Of a DNA stretch of 64,000 nucleotides, positions 17,207-25,395 are shown in pieces. The stretch's first letter is position 1; every line of letters begins with the position of its first letter. Under the pieces are notes generated by a model that was not told where the DNA came from, did not search any database, and saw only the letters and a program-made list of their open reading frames with translations. The DNA lies in the NCBI RefSeq assembly GCF_002844235.1, contig NZ_PGTS01000002.1, positions 829,331 through 893,330 of the forward strand. The letters run 5' to 3'. The position numbers and the translations under genes were made by a program. Origin of the DNA: Thalassospira povalilytica (GTDB lineage Bacteria > Pseudomonadota > Alphaproteobacteria > Rhodospirillales > Thalassospiraceae).

Positions 17207-18283
17207 TTACTGGCCAAGCGGCGCGATGAAGCTGGTATCGATGAAGGTATCGGGATCGGCACTTTCGGAAACATAGCCGCGCTCCTGATACCATTTGACC
17301 TGTGCCTTGACGTCTTCGACATCAAGCTTGCCTTCCTCGGTGATAAACATCGCGCCATTGCGGATTTTCGGATAGGCCTTCTCGGCCGGGTCATCGGCAT
17401 AGACATATTTGTGAACGATTTCGAGGATTTCGTTCGTGGTATCGCTTTCAATCAACTTGCCATCCGCATCGGTCGCCAGAAGACCCGCACGGTAATCAGC
17501 CACACCTTTCTGATAGGCGCGCACGAATTTTTCGACCACGTCACGGCGTTCTTCGACATTTTTGGTCGACGTGAAAAGACCACCAACCTGATAAGGCACA
17601 TAATCCTTCACCCAGCCGATGATATGGGCCGCACCGGCATTTGCCAGCGGCTTGGCGATGTGCGGTACGATGATCATGCTGTCGACCTGCCCGCTTTTAA
17701 GCGCACCGATCATGTTCGGAACCGATTGCAGCGGCTTCAGCTCCATACTGTCGATATCAACGCCGGCCTTTTCCGCAACATTGCCGATCATGTAATGGAA
17801 GCTTGACCCAACCTGCGACAGGGCAAAGCTGTGCCCGCCCAGCTTGTCAACCGACGTCAAACCGGCTTCATAGGCGGCATTGGATGCAAGGATCGCCGAC
17901 CCGTCATAGCCCGGATCTTCATGAAGCTGTGCGCCAATCACCTTAAGCGCGCCTTTGCCCGCCAGGTTAAAGAACCCGCCGGTGAAGGCCGTAACGCCAA
18001 AATCGGCATCGCCCGATGCAATCGCAACGGCAACCGGCTGTGCAGCGCGGAAGAACGTGATTTCCGCATCAAGCCCCTCGTCCGCGAAATAGCCCTTTTC
18101 CTTGGCGATGAACAACGGCGAGCTTGAAACAAAGGTCAGTGCCGCAATGTTGATTTTCTCGGCCGCCTGCGCAGCCCCCTGCCCGAATGACACCGCGCCA
18201 AATGCAATGGCGCCAAGTGCGGTCGCCAGCATGGAACGACGGGTAATCGCGCCGATCCCCTTCACCAGATCGTAAGAACGCAT
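17207..18283 (-). CDS. ABC transporter substrate-binding protein, NMT1/SsuA-like, Tat-exported
   Basis: A 358-residue periplasmic protein. The N-terminus has a twin-arginine motif (ITRRSML, 13-19) followed by a hydrophobic stretch and cleavage near AAQAAE, so export by Tat is likely. The mature part has the NitT/SsuA features FIAKEKGYFADEGLDAEI and AVAIASGDADFGVTAFTGGF. It heads the operon with the ATPase and permease genes. No sulfonate, taurine or nitrate enzyme is nearby, so the substrate remains open. A perfect ATGAAAT-GAT-ATTTCAT palindrome lies 134 bases upstream. Confidence 0.85.
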   Translation of the reverse strand: MRSYDLVKGIGAITRRSMLATALGAIAFGAVSFGQGAAQAAEKINIAALTFVSSSPLFIAKEKGYFADEGLDAEITFFRAAQPVAVAIASGDADFGVTAFTGGFFNLAGKGALKVIGAQLHEDPGYDGSAILASNAAYEAGLTSVDKLGGHSFALSQVGSSFHYMIGNVAEKAGVDIDSMELKPLQSVPNMIGALKSGQVDSMIIVPHIAKPLANAGAAHIIGWVKDYVPYQVGGLFTSTKNVEERRDVVEKFVRAYQKGVADYRAGLLATDADGKLIESDTTNEILEIVHKYVYADDPAEKAYPKIRNGAMFITEEGKLDVEDVKAQVKWYQERGYVSESADPDTFIDTSFIAPLGQ

Positions 18284-18416
18284 GTTTCCTCCTGTTGGTC
18301 GTCTTTTGGTTTGTTTGCCTCTTCTGATTTTTTGTTATCCGAAATGCCAACAAATTGCCAATGTTTGGCGCAAACCGCAACAAAAAGGGTCGAATTCACC
18401 CAACAACCCGCCATTC

Positions 18417-18433
18417 ATGAAATGATATTTCAT
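18417..18433. promoter_or_regulatory. Palindrome upstream of the NitT/SsuA-type ABC operon
   Basis: ATGAAAT-GAT-ATTTCAT is a perfect inverted repeat with 7-bp arms, 134 bases upstream of the binding-protein start. It has the look of an operator; no adjacent regulator gene is present, so the protein that would bind is unknown. Confidence 0.4.
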
Positions 18434-18532
18434 CATCACCTGATACAGGCGAGAAATCCCTGCGACCGCATCCCCATATGCGGTTGAGAATGCTCGATAC
18501 TTGCCAATCTCCCGTACCCTTGCTTTTTGCAC

Positions 18533-18576
18533 TCGCCCCGATGGGTGCCCGCCTGTACGGGCGTGACGTATCGGGT
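18533..18576. repeat. Intergenic dyad repeat of the 'PAQAGIH' type
   Basis: The sequence around GCCCGCCTGTACGGGC, read on the minus strand, gives TPVQAGTHR. This is a familiar false peptide produced by a dyad repeat found between genes in very many bacteria. It is a REP-like element, not a coding sequence. Its exact ends are uncertain. Confidence 0.55.
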
Positions 18577-18715
18577 TAAGCCCCGCCCTTCGTGGCTCCT
18601 GGGAAGGCGCGGGCCTCTCACCACCAGCACCACAGGATCATCAGCACAAATTGCCAATTCCCGCCAAAGAAGCTAAAACCGCCCAACAGAACCGCATCGC
18701 ATCACAAGGCCGATC

Positions 18716-19933
18716 ATGACCACAGCCAGCACCCCCGTAAAACCAGCCCCGAATGGCAAAACCGCCATGGTGATCGGTGCCGGTCCGGCTGGCCTGATGG
18801 CCGCAGAACGGTTTGCGGGTGACGGTTATGCGGTAACGATCTATGAAGGCATGCCAAGTGCCGGGCGCAAATTCCTGATGGCGGGGAAATCAGGGCTTAA
18901 CATCACCCATGGCGAGGATCTGGAAACCTTCCTGACCCGCTATGGCGCATCGCGCGCCCGCCTTGAACCGCATTTGCGCAAATTCGGCCCCGCCCAAATC
19001 CGCGACTGGTGCGCGGGGCTTGGTATTGAAACCTTTGTCGGCTCATCTGGCCGGGTCTTTCCGACCGCGATGAAGGCAAGCCCGCTTTTGCGTGCCTGGT
19101 TGCGACGCCTTGATGGTTTGGGCTGCGTGATCCATTACCGCCATTATTGGACCGGCTGGAACGCTGCCGGTCAGGCGGTTTTCAAAACGCCCGATGGCGA
19201 CGTGACGGCAGATGCCGATATCACCATCCTCGCCCTTGGTGGTGGAAGCTGGAAACGGTTGGGATCGGACGGCAAATGGATGGAAATCCTGATGAATGCC
19301 GGGATCAAATGCAACCCGTTCAAACCGGCCAATTGCGGCTTTGACATCGACTGGACGGATCATCTGATCGACAAATGTGCGGGATCACCGGTCAAGGCCG
19401 TGACGCTGACCTGCGGCCCCCAGACCGTGCGCGGCGAGTTCGTGATTTCCAAAACCGGGATTGAAGGCAGTGCGGTTTACGCCATATCCGCCACGCTTCG
19501 CGATCAATGGCTTGAAACCGGGGTCGGCACCCTCACCCTTGACCTCTGCCCCGACCGCACACTTGATGACGTCACCCAACGCCTGTCAAAGCCACGCGGC
19601 AAAAACTCGCTTGGCAATCACCTGCGCAAGACACTCGGCCTTGACGCCACCAAAACAGCACTCATTTTCGAAGTCACCCCGCGCGAAACCCTGAACGAAC
19701 CGGCCAAACTGGCCACCGCGATCAAGAACCTCCCCCTCAAAATCAAAAAGCCCCGCCCAATCGACGAGGCCATCAGCACCGCCGGCGGTGTCGCTTGGGA
19801 AGAACTCGATGACAACTTCCAACTCATCAAACGCCCCGGCACCTATTGCCTCGGCGAAATGATTGATTGGGAGGCACCTACAGGTGGGTATTTGTTGAGT
19901 GGGTGTTTTATGAAATTTAATGCAGCGGTATAA
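18716..19933 (+). CDS. HI0933-like / TIGR03862 family flavoprotein
   Basis: A 405-residue predicted FAD-binding oxidoreductase. The Rossmann loop GAGPAG is at 21-26, followed by the family block AGRKFLMAGKSGLNITHGE. Near the C-terminus are TAGGVAWEELD and YCLGEMIDWEAPTGGYLL, also typical of the HI0933 family, which lacks a firmly assigned substrate. The start ATG at 18716 precedes a short disordered leader. Its last 17 bases overlap, antisense, the end of a DUF6119 gene of different base composition, which looks inserted here. The flavoprotein itself appears intact. Confidence 0.85.
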   Translation: MTTASTPVKPAPNGKTAMVIGAGPAGLMAAERFAGDGYAVTIYEGMPSAGRKFLMAGKSGLNITHGEDLETFLTRYGASRARLEPHLRKFGPAQIRDWCAGLGIETFVGSSGRVFPTAMKASPLLRAWLRRLDGLGCVIHYRHYWTGWNAAGQAVFKTPDGDVTADADITILALGGGSWKRLGSDGKWMEILMNAGIKCNPFKPANCGFDIDWTDHLIDKCAGSPVKAVTLTCGPQTVRGEFVISKTGIEGSAVYAISATLRDQWLETGVGTLTLDLCPDRTLDDVTQRLSKPRGKNSLGNHLRKTLGLDATKTALIFEVTPRETLNEPAKLATAIKNLPLKIKKPRPIDEAISTAGGVAWEELDDNFQLIKRPGTYCLGEMIDWEAPTGGYLLSGCFMKFNAAV

Positions 19934-21554
19934 AGCGAATGCAAACATTGTAACTCATCGATTGCATACTTCTTCGCTCTTCGCTGAATGACGCTTTACT
20001 GAAAAACGGAATATCGAAGAGACCATTGGCTCTAGGCCTATCCGCTATCCAATATTCCACTGTCCAGTCGTTCAAATTGTTATCAAAGGAGTTGCGAAGT
20101 TCGTCCGCCTGCTCTTGAGAATATTGGCTTCCAACATATTCAGCCATTTTCTCCCTTACTAACGGGTAACATTTTATGTTCCGTGCAGAATTTGAGCCTT
20201 GTTTGAAAAAGTGGCTCAACACACTGGATCTACGAGAGTTTTTCTTAACATGAATCAGTCTCTTATTCTGCAGGTCAAGCAAGTCACAAACTTCAAAACC
20301 TGAGTTTGGTACATCTGGAACTTTTATCATCACAGTATCGAATACCAAGTATCCCAATGCTTTGCCTACTGAACGGTTGTACTGCCCCTCAGATTCATAT
20401 ACTCCGTCTCCATTCTCTTGAAACTGCTTAGCAAGCGGTCGTGGTTTAGGAAAACCGTCCCATTCAGCACACGATTGTTCAAATGAATTGATGACAGTAT
20501 CTCTAAAAGCTTGGTCAATCCTGTACCATTCTCCTTCGTTAAGCGCGTACAAACCGTCCCCATGAACTAACGTACCCACTAAAGATTGTCGCGCAGACCA
20601 AGTCCGATCTGGGCGATCGGCTTCTTGAAAAGAAGCAATCACCTTGTGCTTTTTTAGGGTATCGGGGGTGATCTCTTCGATTTTTTCACCTAGAGCGTTT
20701 AGATAATCAGTTAGATTAAGATCAGGAAAACCTCCTCGCAATCCGGGTCCCTGAAAACTATACATTACCGACTCATCAGCCAAAGCGACTGGAAGACCAA
20801 ATTCGAAGTCTTCGTGGCCTTCCTTAATTCGTTCCAATGCCAGCAAATCTAATTTATCAACCAAAGCCCGATCTCTAATCGGCCGAATTACATCCAACGC
20901 TACAAAGCTAGTGTCTTTATAAAACTCCGATGTGAATAGGCCCAAAGCCTCACTTGCTAACTCTGGAAGATTTTCAAGATCGAAATCACCTGTGATCTTG
21001 AGAGATTGCGCACCAAGCATAGTTTCTGCAGTGCTATCTTCCTGCGCATCTCCACCAACTCGTCGAACAAGATTAAGCGCTGCTTCTAACCCAAAAGAAC
21101 TCAAATCTCTTTTAAAAGGCGACAGTTCTACACCCCGAATTGCATCACTCAAGTTTGCCCTTTCTATTTGTTGCAGCCTTTTGTCATCCAACGCATTAAT
21201 TGCAGCACGTAAACCGAAGTCAGCTTCTAGTCGACGATCATTCAAATACATCCAGCCGAAAGCAAATGGACAAGCAAAGATCCTTCTTTCTTTTCTGAAC
21301 ATCAGGATTGCGCTGGTGGACTTAGTTCCCACCTTGAAGGCTAAATCAAAGTGCCGTTCAAGCCTCCTGTACCAAAGGGGGACTTGCTCATCGCCGGAAA
21401 ATACAAACAAGCGCCCTCCATCCCCAAATTCCGGTAAGTTGTGAACGAACAACCCGCGTCGTCCGAGTTTTTCCCTAGCGCTATCGGTTAAAATTTCCTC
21501 GAAGTGCTCTTGGCCCTCTTTCGCCAAGTAAATTGTGAAAGTTACTTTCGCCAT
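19917..21554 (-). CDS. DUF6119 / TIGR04141 family sporadically distributed protein
   Basis: A 545-residue soluble protein with no signal peptide or membrane helix. Residues from about 85 to 170 carry the family's typical run: RRIFACPFAFGWMYLNDR, then EADFGLRAAINALDDKRLQQI, then SSFGLEAALNLVRRVGG. TIGR04141 proteins are known for patchy distribution, and their function is unassigned; defence has been suspected because of location rather than proof. The gene is visibly richer in A+T than its neighbours: two sampled 60-base lines are 42% and 45% G+C. The ATG at 21554 follows GAGGTG; a start 4 codons upstream is less likely. Its 3' end runs antisense into the flavoprotein gene. Confidence 0.82.
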   Translation of the reverse strand: MAKVTFTIYLAKEGQEHFEEILTDSAREKLGRRGLFVHNLPEFGDGGRLFVFSGDEQVPLWYRRLERHFDLAFKVGTKSTSAILMFRKERRIFACPFAFGWMYLNDRRLEADFGLRAAINALDDKRLQQIERANLSDAIRGVELSPFKRDLSSFGLEAALNLVRRVGGDAQEDSTAETMLGAQSLKITGDFDLENLPELASEALGLFTSEFYKDTSFVALDVIRPIRDRALVDKLDLLALERIKEGHEDFEFGLPVALADESVMYSFQGPGLRGGFPDLNLTDYLNALGEKIEEITPDTLKKHKVIASFQEADRPDRTWSARQSLVGTLVHGDGLYALNEGEWYRIDQAFRDTVINSFEQSCAEWDGFPKPRPLAKQFQENGDGVYESEGQYNRSVGKALGYLVFDTVMIKVPDVPNSGFEVCDLLDLQNKRLIHVKKNSRRSSVLSHFFKQGSNSARNIKCYPLVREKMAEYVGSQYSQEQADELRNSFDNNLNDWTVEYWIADRPRANGLFDIPFFSKASFSEERRSMQSMSYNVCIRFIPLH

Positions 21555-21638
21555 CACACACCTCAAAATTGAGATATAAGAAATATAACACCAATAGTTG
21601 AATTAACATTCAGTTATATTCAGTGTAAACACTAACTA

Positions 21639-21830
21639 TTAGTGACAATGCACCGTCCCGGCCTTGCGATCCATGTGGCAACACTGACCGGGCGGGGAGC
21701 TTTTGCGGCAGCCGCCGCCATGTTCGATCTGTTGATCAACGATTGTCGGTTCTGATCCGGCTTGTACTGGCGCGGGGTGTGCGCCAAGCGCAATCATTGC
21801 TGTGATGGCGAGCATCATTGCGGTTTTCAT
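21639..21830 (-). CDS. Small exported Cys/His-rich protein
   Basis: A 63-residue protein with a signal peptide of about 24 residues (hydrophobic MMLAITAMIALGA, cleavage near VQAG). The mature part of about 38 residues is rich in Cys and His: CRKSSPPGQCCHM and then HCH at the very end. That layout suggests metal binding or a disulfide knot in the periplasm. GGGAGGA precedes the ATG by 6 bases, which supports a real gene despite its size. No named family is recognised. It sits on the outer edge of the low-G+C DUF6119 gene, but its own composition is host-like. Confidence 0.62.
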   Translation of the reverse strand: MKTAMMLAITAMIALGAHPAPVQAGSEPTIVDQQIEHGGGCRKSSPPGQCCHMDRKAGTVHCH

Positions 21831-21915
21831 ATTCTGTCCTCCCTGTTCATTTCCTTGATGTTACGCCCCAATGGCGCGGATCGAAACTACCCGGAAGTGC
21901 AGGCCTCAAAATATA

Positions 21916-21957
21916 GTTGACACAATCAACCATCTTCATGTAGTTGATATAGTCAAC
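21916..21957. promoter_or_regulatory. Paired MarR-type operators upstream of the MFS exporter
   Basis: Two perfect inverted repeats, GTTGA-CACAA-TCAAC (21916-21930) and GTTGA-TATAG-TCAAC (21943-21957), are centred 27 bases apart. Both overlap TTGACA/TTGATA-like -35 elements. The MarR protein encoded downstream of the exporter is the natural candidate to bind them. Confidence 0.65.
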
Positions 21958-22114
21958 CAATTAAGTTTGCGGATGCAGAAGCCTTTCGCCCCCATTCCCC
22001 GGCTTCTGTGTCCGCCCCGCACCCCTCGCGTGTCACCGAATTGCGCAGTGCTTTGTCGTCCGATCGGGACGAGCCGTTCTGCGTTGCCACGAAGACTGAA
22101 AGTGAAATCGCCCC

Positions 22115-23506
22115 ATGAAGATTTCGACCACCATTTACCCGGATGGATTGCCAAGCCCGCGGGCCGGATTTGCCGCAATGGCGGTGTTGCTGACCATCAT
22201 GATGGCCGTGCTTGACGGCACGATCATGAATGTCGCCCTTCCGATCATTGCGCAGGATCAGGGCGTTTCGCCCGCCCATGCCATCTGGGTTGTCACCGCC
22301 TATCAGCTGGCAATTGTTGTATCGTTATTGCCGTTGGCTGCCCTTGGCGAGGCCATCGGGTTTCGCAAGGTTTATCTGAGCGGTATTGTGATTTTCGGGA
22401 TTGCATCATTCCTGTGTGCCATGGCCCCGAATATCGAGTTTCTGACTGCTGCGCGCGTGTTGCAGGGTCTTGGTGGTGCAGCATTGATGAGCATTAATGG
22501 TGCAGTCATGCGCCATATCTTTCCGCAGGCCAAGCTGGGCCGTGCCATTGGCTGGATCGCCATGACGGTATCGGTGTCGGCCGCAGGCGGCCCGACCATC
22601 GCATCGGCCATTCTGGCGGTTGCAAGCTGGCATTGGCTGTTTTTGATCAATGTGCCGATTTCGATCCTGGCGATCATTGTCGGTTATTTCACCCTGCCCT
22701 TTAACGCGCCAAGCCGCACCCGGTTTGATTTCATCAGTGCGTTTTTGAATGTGCTGACCTTTGGCGGATTGATTTCGGCCCTTGGCAATGTCGGCACCGA
22801 AAGTGATCCGGCCCTGATTGGCGCGCAATTTGCCATGGCTGTCATTGCCGGTGCGTTTCTGGTGCGGCGTCAATTGTCCAAGGACCGGCCGATGTTGCCG
22901 CTTGATCTGTTGAAGCTGCCGGTTTTTGCCTGTTCCATCGGATCATCGATTTGCGGTTTCTGTGCGCAGATGATTGCGTTCGTTACCCTGCCATTCTATT
23001 TCCATGACGTGCTGGGTTATAGCGCGACCGTCACCGGACTTTTGATGACGCCATGGCCGCTTGCCACTGCGGTTGCCGCCCCGGTTGCTGGACGGCTGGC
23101 CGATAAATATTCGCCGATCCGTCTGACCGGGCTTGGCATGATGGTGTTTGCGATCGGGCTATATGCCATTACCTTTGTACCGGAAGGCGGGAGCTACGCC
23201 GGGATTATCGGCGCACTTGCTCTGTGCGGGGTCGGGTTCGGGCTGTTTCAGGCGCCCAATAATCGCCTGATGCTGACATCGGCACCGCGTGATCGTTCCG
23301 GCGGGGCCAGTGGCATGTTATCGACCGCGCGCCTGACCGGGCAATCGGTGGGTGCGGCACTGGCCGCGATCCTGATTGGCACCGGCGGCGGGTTTGAGCT
23401 TGATACCATCATGATGGTGGCAAGTGGTGCGGCCCTGGCATCGGCCCTGATTTGCGAAGGGCGTCGCCATGCCCTTCGCACCGGCCTGATTGCCGCGAAT
23501 GTGTGA
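22115..23506 (+). CDS. MFS multidrug exporter, DHA2 (EmrB/QacA) type
   Basis: A 463-residue inner-membrane protein with about 14 hydrophobic helices, the topology of the DHA2 drug:H+ antiporters. The TM1 motif LDGTIMNVALP is at 33-43, and GAALMSINGAVMRHIFPQ lies in TM4-loop. Substrates of these pumps include dyes, detergents and hydrophobic toxins; the specific one cannot be told. A MarR regulator follows on the same strand 16 bases downstream, and two MarR-like operators precede the gene, so it is probably induced by its own substrate. An EmrA-type adaptor gene is not present here. Confidence 0.87.
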   Translation: MKISTTIYPDGLPSPRAGFAAMAVLLTIMMAVLDGTIMNVALPIIAQDQGVSPAHAIWVVTAYQLAIVVSLLPLAALGEAIGFRKVYLSGIVIFGIASFLCAMAPNIEFLTAARVLQGLGGAALMSINGAVMRHIFPQAKLGRAIGWIAMTVSVSAAGGPTIASAILAVASWHWLFLINVPISILAIIVGYFTLPFNAPSRTRFDFISAFLNVLTFGGLISALGNVGTESDPALIGAQFAMAVIAGAFLVRRQLSKDRPMLPLDLLKLPVFACSIGSSICGFCAQMIAFVTLPFYFHDVLGYSATVTGLLMTPWPLATAVAAPVAGRLADKYSPIRLTGLGMMVFAIGLYAITFVPEGGSYAGIIGALALCGVGFGLFQAPNNRLMLTSAPRDRSGGASGMLSTARLTGQSVGAALAAILIGTGGGFELDTIMMVASGAALASALICEGRRHALRTGLIAANV

Positions 23507-23522
23507 TAAAGCGAGAAAGATC

Positions 23523-23990
23523 ATGATCGAACAGGATCAGGCACAAGACCAGGCATCGGATAAGGCACATGTCCCGGGTGAAACCCTGCATCGGCTTGTT
23601 CATGCCTATAAACGCAGCCTGATGAATGCGATGGTCGATGCCGATATGCCGATGCCGATTTCGCACAAACGCGTGATGAAATGGATCATCCGCATTCCGG
23701 GCATCACCGCCCAGCAAATGGCCGAAAAATCCGGTCAGGACAAAGGCCGCATCACGCGGCTTTTGAAAGAACTTGAAAATGACGGGCTGATTGAACGCCG
23801 CCCGCACCCGATCGATCGACGCAGCCAGACACTGCATTTGACAGCCGCAGGCGAGACCCGCATGGAAGCATTCCGCACGGTCGAGCAAGATGTCAGAACC
23901 CGAATGACACGCGGTCTTACCCCCCAACAAATCAGGGATTTTGTCGAAATCGCCAATCTTATGGCTGATAACCTTGATCCCTGCGGATAG
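23523..23990 (+). CDS. MarR-family transcriptional regulator
   Basis: A 155-residue winged-helix regulator. The DNA-binding region is seen in GITAQQMAEKSGQDKGRITRL (recognition helix), followed by ENDGLIERRPHPIDRRSQTLHLTAAG, the beta-wing with the conserved DxRxxxxxLT. I start at the ATG at 23523, 16 bases after the exporter's stop. It forms an operon with the MFS exporter and probably represses it through the paired GTTGA-N5-TCAAC repeats upstream; that is inferred from arrangement. Confidence 0.87.
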   Translation: MIEQDQAQDQASDKAHVPGETLHRLVHAYKRSLMNAMVDADMPMPISHKRVMKWIIRIPGITAQQMAEKSGQDKGRITRLLKELENDGLIERRPHPIDRRSQTLHLTAAGETRMEAFRTVEQDVRTRMTRGLTPQQIRDFVEIANLMADNLDPCG

Positions 23991-24037
23991 GACATGGTGC
24001 AAAAAACAAAACGCACCAAAGGACTTAGGAGTTTCTC

Positions 24038-24820
24038 ATGAACAGACCTGCCCCGCGCGATCTTGTCGTGATCGCAAAAAAGCAAGTCACCCCCAATATG
24101 CTGCGTGTTACCCTTGGCGGTGACGGCATGGCAAGCTTTCCCGAAGATCAGGAAAGCGCCTATGTCAAACTGATCTTTCCGATTGATGGCGATGACAAGG
24201 ACCGGGTATTGCGCCGGACCTATACCGTGCGTCATGACCGCATGACCGATCAGGGCCGCGAGATCGATCTTGATTTCGTCATGCATGGCGATGGGTCAGA
24301 TCACAATGACCATGGTGGCCCGGCATCGAACTGGGCGGTGAATTGCAAACCCGGCGATGTGATCACGGTCGGCGGCCCCGGCCCGAAAAAGCTGGTTGAT
24401 CCGGATGCCGACTGGTTCCTGATTGTCGGGGATATGACCGCCCTTCCCGCGGTTTCGGTCAATCTCGAAACGCTGGGGGCTGATGCACGTGGCTATGCGG
24501 TGATCGAAGTACGCTCGGAAGCCGATATTCAGCCCCTTGCCAAGCCCGACAACATCACCATCGAATGGGTGATCAATCCGCGTCCGGGCGAAGTCAGCAA
24601 CGCCCTTGTCGATGTGGTCAAAAAGCTTCCCTGGGGCGATGGACGCCCGTCAGTCTGGGCGGCATGTGAATTCACCGCGATGAAGGAATTGCGCAGCTAC
24701 TTCCGCGAAGAACGCGGCCTTGGCAAGGATGATCTTTATATTTCAAGCTATTGGAAACTTGGCATGAATGAAGACAACCACAAGGTCATCAAATCCGAAG
24801 ATGCCAAAACAGCGGCCTGA
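24038..24820 (+). CDS. Siderophore-interacting protein (FAD-dependent ferric-siderophore reductase)
   Basis: A 260-residue cytoplasmic flavoprotein of the SIP/ViuB family, which reduces ferric siderophores to release iron. The FAD-binding region has RRTYTVRH (the R-x-Y-T/S pattern) and ASNWAVNCKPGDVITVGGPG. The C-terminal NAD(P)-binding part has WAACEFTAMKELRSYFREE, a SIP hallmark. It lies 47 bases after the marR gene on the same strand and is followed by a strong terminator, so it may be the last gene of the same transcript. No siderophore uptake genes are in view. Confidence 0.87.
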   Translation: MNRPAPRDLVVIAKKQVTPNMLRVTLGGDGMASFPEDQESAYVKLIFPIDGDDKDRVLRRTYTVRHDRMTDQGREIDLDFVMHGDGSDHNDHGGPASNWAVNCKPGDVITVGGPGPKKLVDPDADWFLIVGDMTALPAVSVNLETLGADARGYAVIEVRSEADIQPLAKPDNITIEWVINPRPGEVSNALVDVVKKLPWGDGRPSVWAACEFTAMKELRSYFREERGLGKDDLYISSYWKLGMNEDNHKVIKSEDAKTAA

Positions 24821-24840
24821 TCGCCGCGATCCGACAGACA

Positions 24841-24880
24841 AAAAAAACGCCCCGGGAAACAAGGCCCGGGGCGTTTTTAT
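24841..24880. terminator. Bidirectional terminator after the SIP gene
   Basis: A 14-bp perfect stem, AAAAACGCCCCGGG (24843-24856) with 24865-24878, is flanked by A and T runs. It serves the converging SIP and DUF3126 genes. Confidence 0.92.
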
Positions 24881-24902
24881 TTTCCTGCAATAACAGGACC
24901 GA

Positions 24903-25121
24903 TCACGGTGCCGGCGGCAGGTCTTCTTCAAGAATGACCAGATTAAGCGAATAGCTGACTTCGCCTTCGTCCTCGTCACGATGCACGACGCCGACGAACT
25001 CATCGCCAATACGCATCTCGATCGGATGGCCTTTTTTCTTCGGCGCATCAATCGCGATCTGGTTATTGTCAAAGGTGCGGCGCAGATAATCGGTAACGCG
25101 CGCGATTTCGGTCGGTGTCAT
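24903..25121 (-). CDS. DUF3126 family protein
   Basis: A 72-residue acidic protein starting MTPTEIARVTDYLRRTF and containing IGDEFVGVVHRDEDEGEVSY, the core of DUF3126. The family is small, of unknown function, and essentially restricted to alphaproteobacteria, so it is a useful taxonomic hint. It stands alone between two terminator/promoter regions. Confidence 0.88.
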   Translation of the reverse strand: MTPTEIARVTDYLRRTFDNNQIAIDAPKKKGHPIEMRIGDEFVGVVHRDEDEGEVSYSLNLVILEEDLPPAP

Positions 25122-25308
25122 AGGACTTGCCCCTTGTTCTTTCCAATCGGCTTTAATCTCTCAGATCACAGGATATCGCATAGACGCCTTGGCGTCTGCC
25201 CCATTTCCTGTCTCTGTGCGTAAAACTGGTGCACTGTCCTTTCACAAACTGCCCCCGGAAATCAAGCCCGCAGCATCAAAAAACCGCGATTTGACCGATT
25301 TTCTCCAA

Positions 25309-25365
25309 ATGATATTGCGATGACGTTGCGATGATATTGCCGACGACATTGCAAATGACATTGCA
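25309..25365. repeat. Degenerate 11-12-bp tandem repeat upstream of the GST gene
   Basis: Five imperfect copies of ATGAYATTGC follow each other (ATGATATTGCG, ATGACGTTGCG, ATGATATTGCCG, ACGACATTGCAA, ATGACATTGCA). The tract ends 30 bases before the GST start, so it may touch its promoter. Confidence 0.55.
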
Positions 25366-25395
25366 TTCGCCCCCCGCACCGTTTAATCCGGTTAT

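Larger units (their letters stand above)
18284..18715. other. Intergenic region between ABC operon and flavoprotein gene
   Basis: These 432 bases separate divergent genes. They hold a perfect 17-bp palindrome (18417-18433), a copy of a common intergenic dyad repeat (about 18533-18576) and presumably both promoters. Small open frames here look like translations of the repeat, not genes. Confidence 0.6.

Noticed and set aside
18436..18657. Short minus-strand ORF with VTPVQAGTHR
   Set aside because: The peptide is the typical false product of an intergenic repeat.
19917..21830. DUF6119 gene plus the Cys-rich peptide as one defence system
   Set aside because: The peptide has host-like composition, its own Shine-Dalgarno and a signal peptide; there is no overlap or operon evidence.
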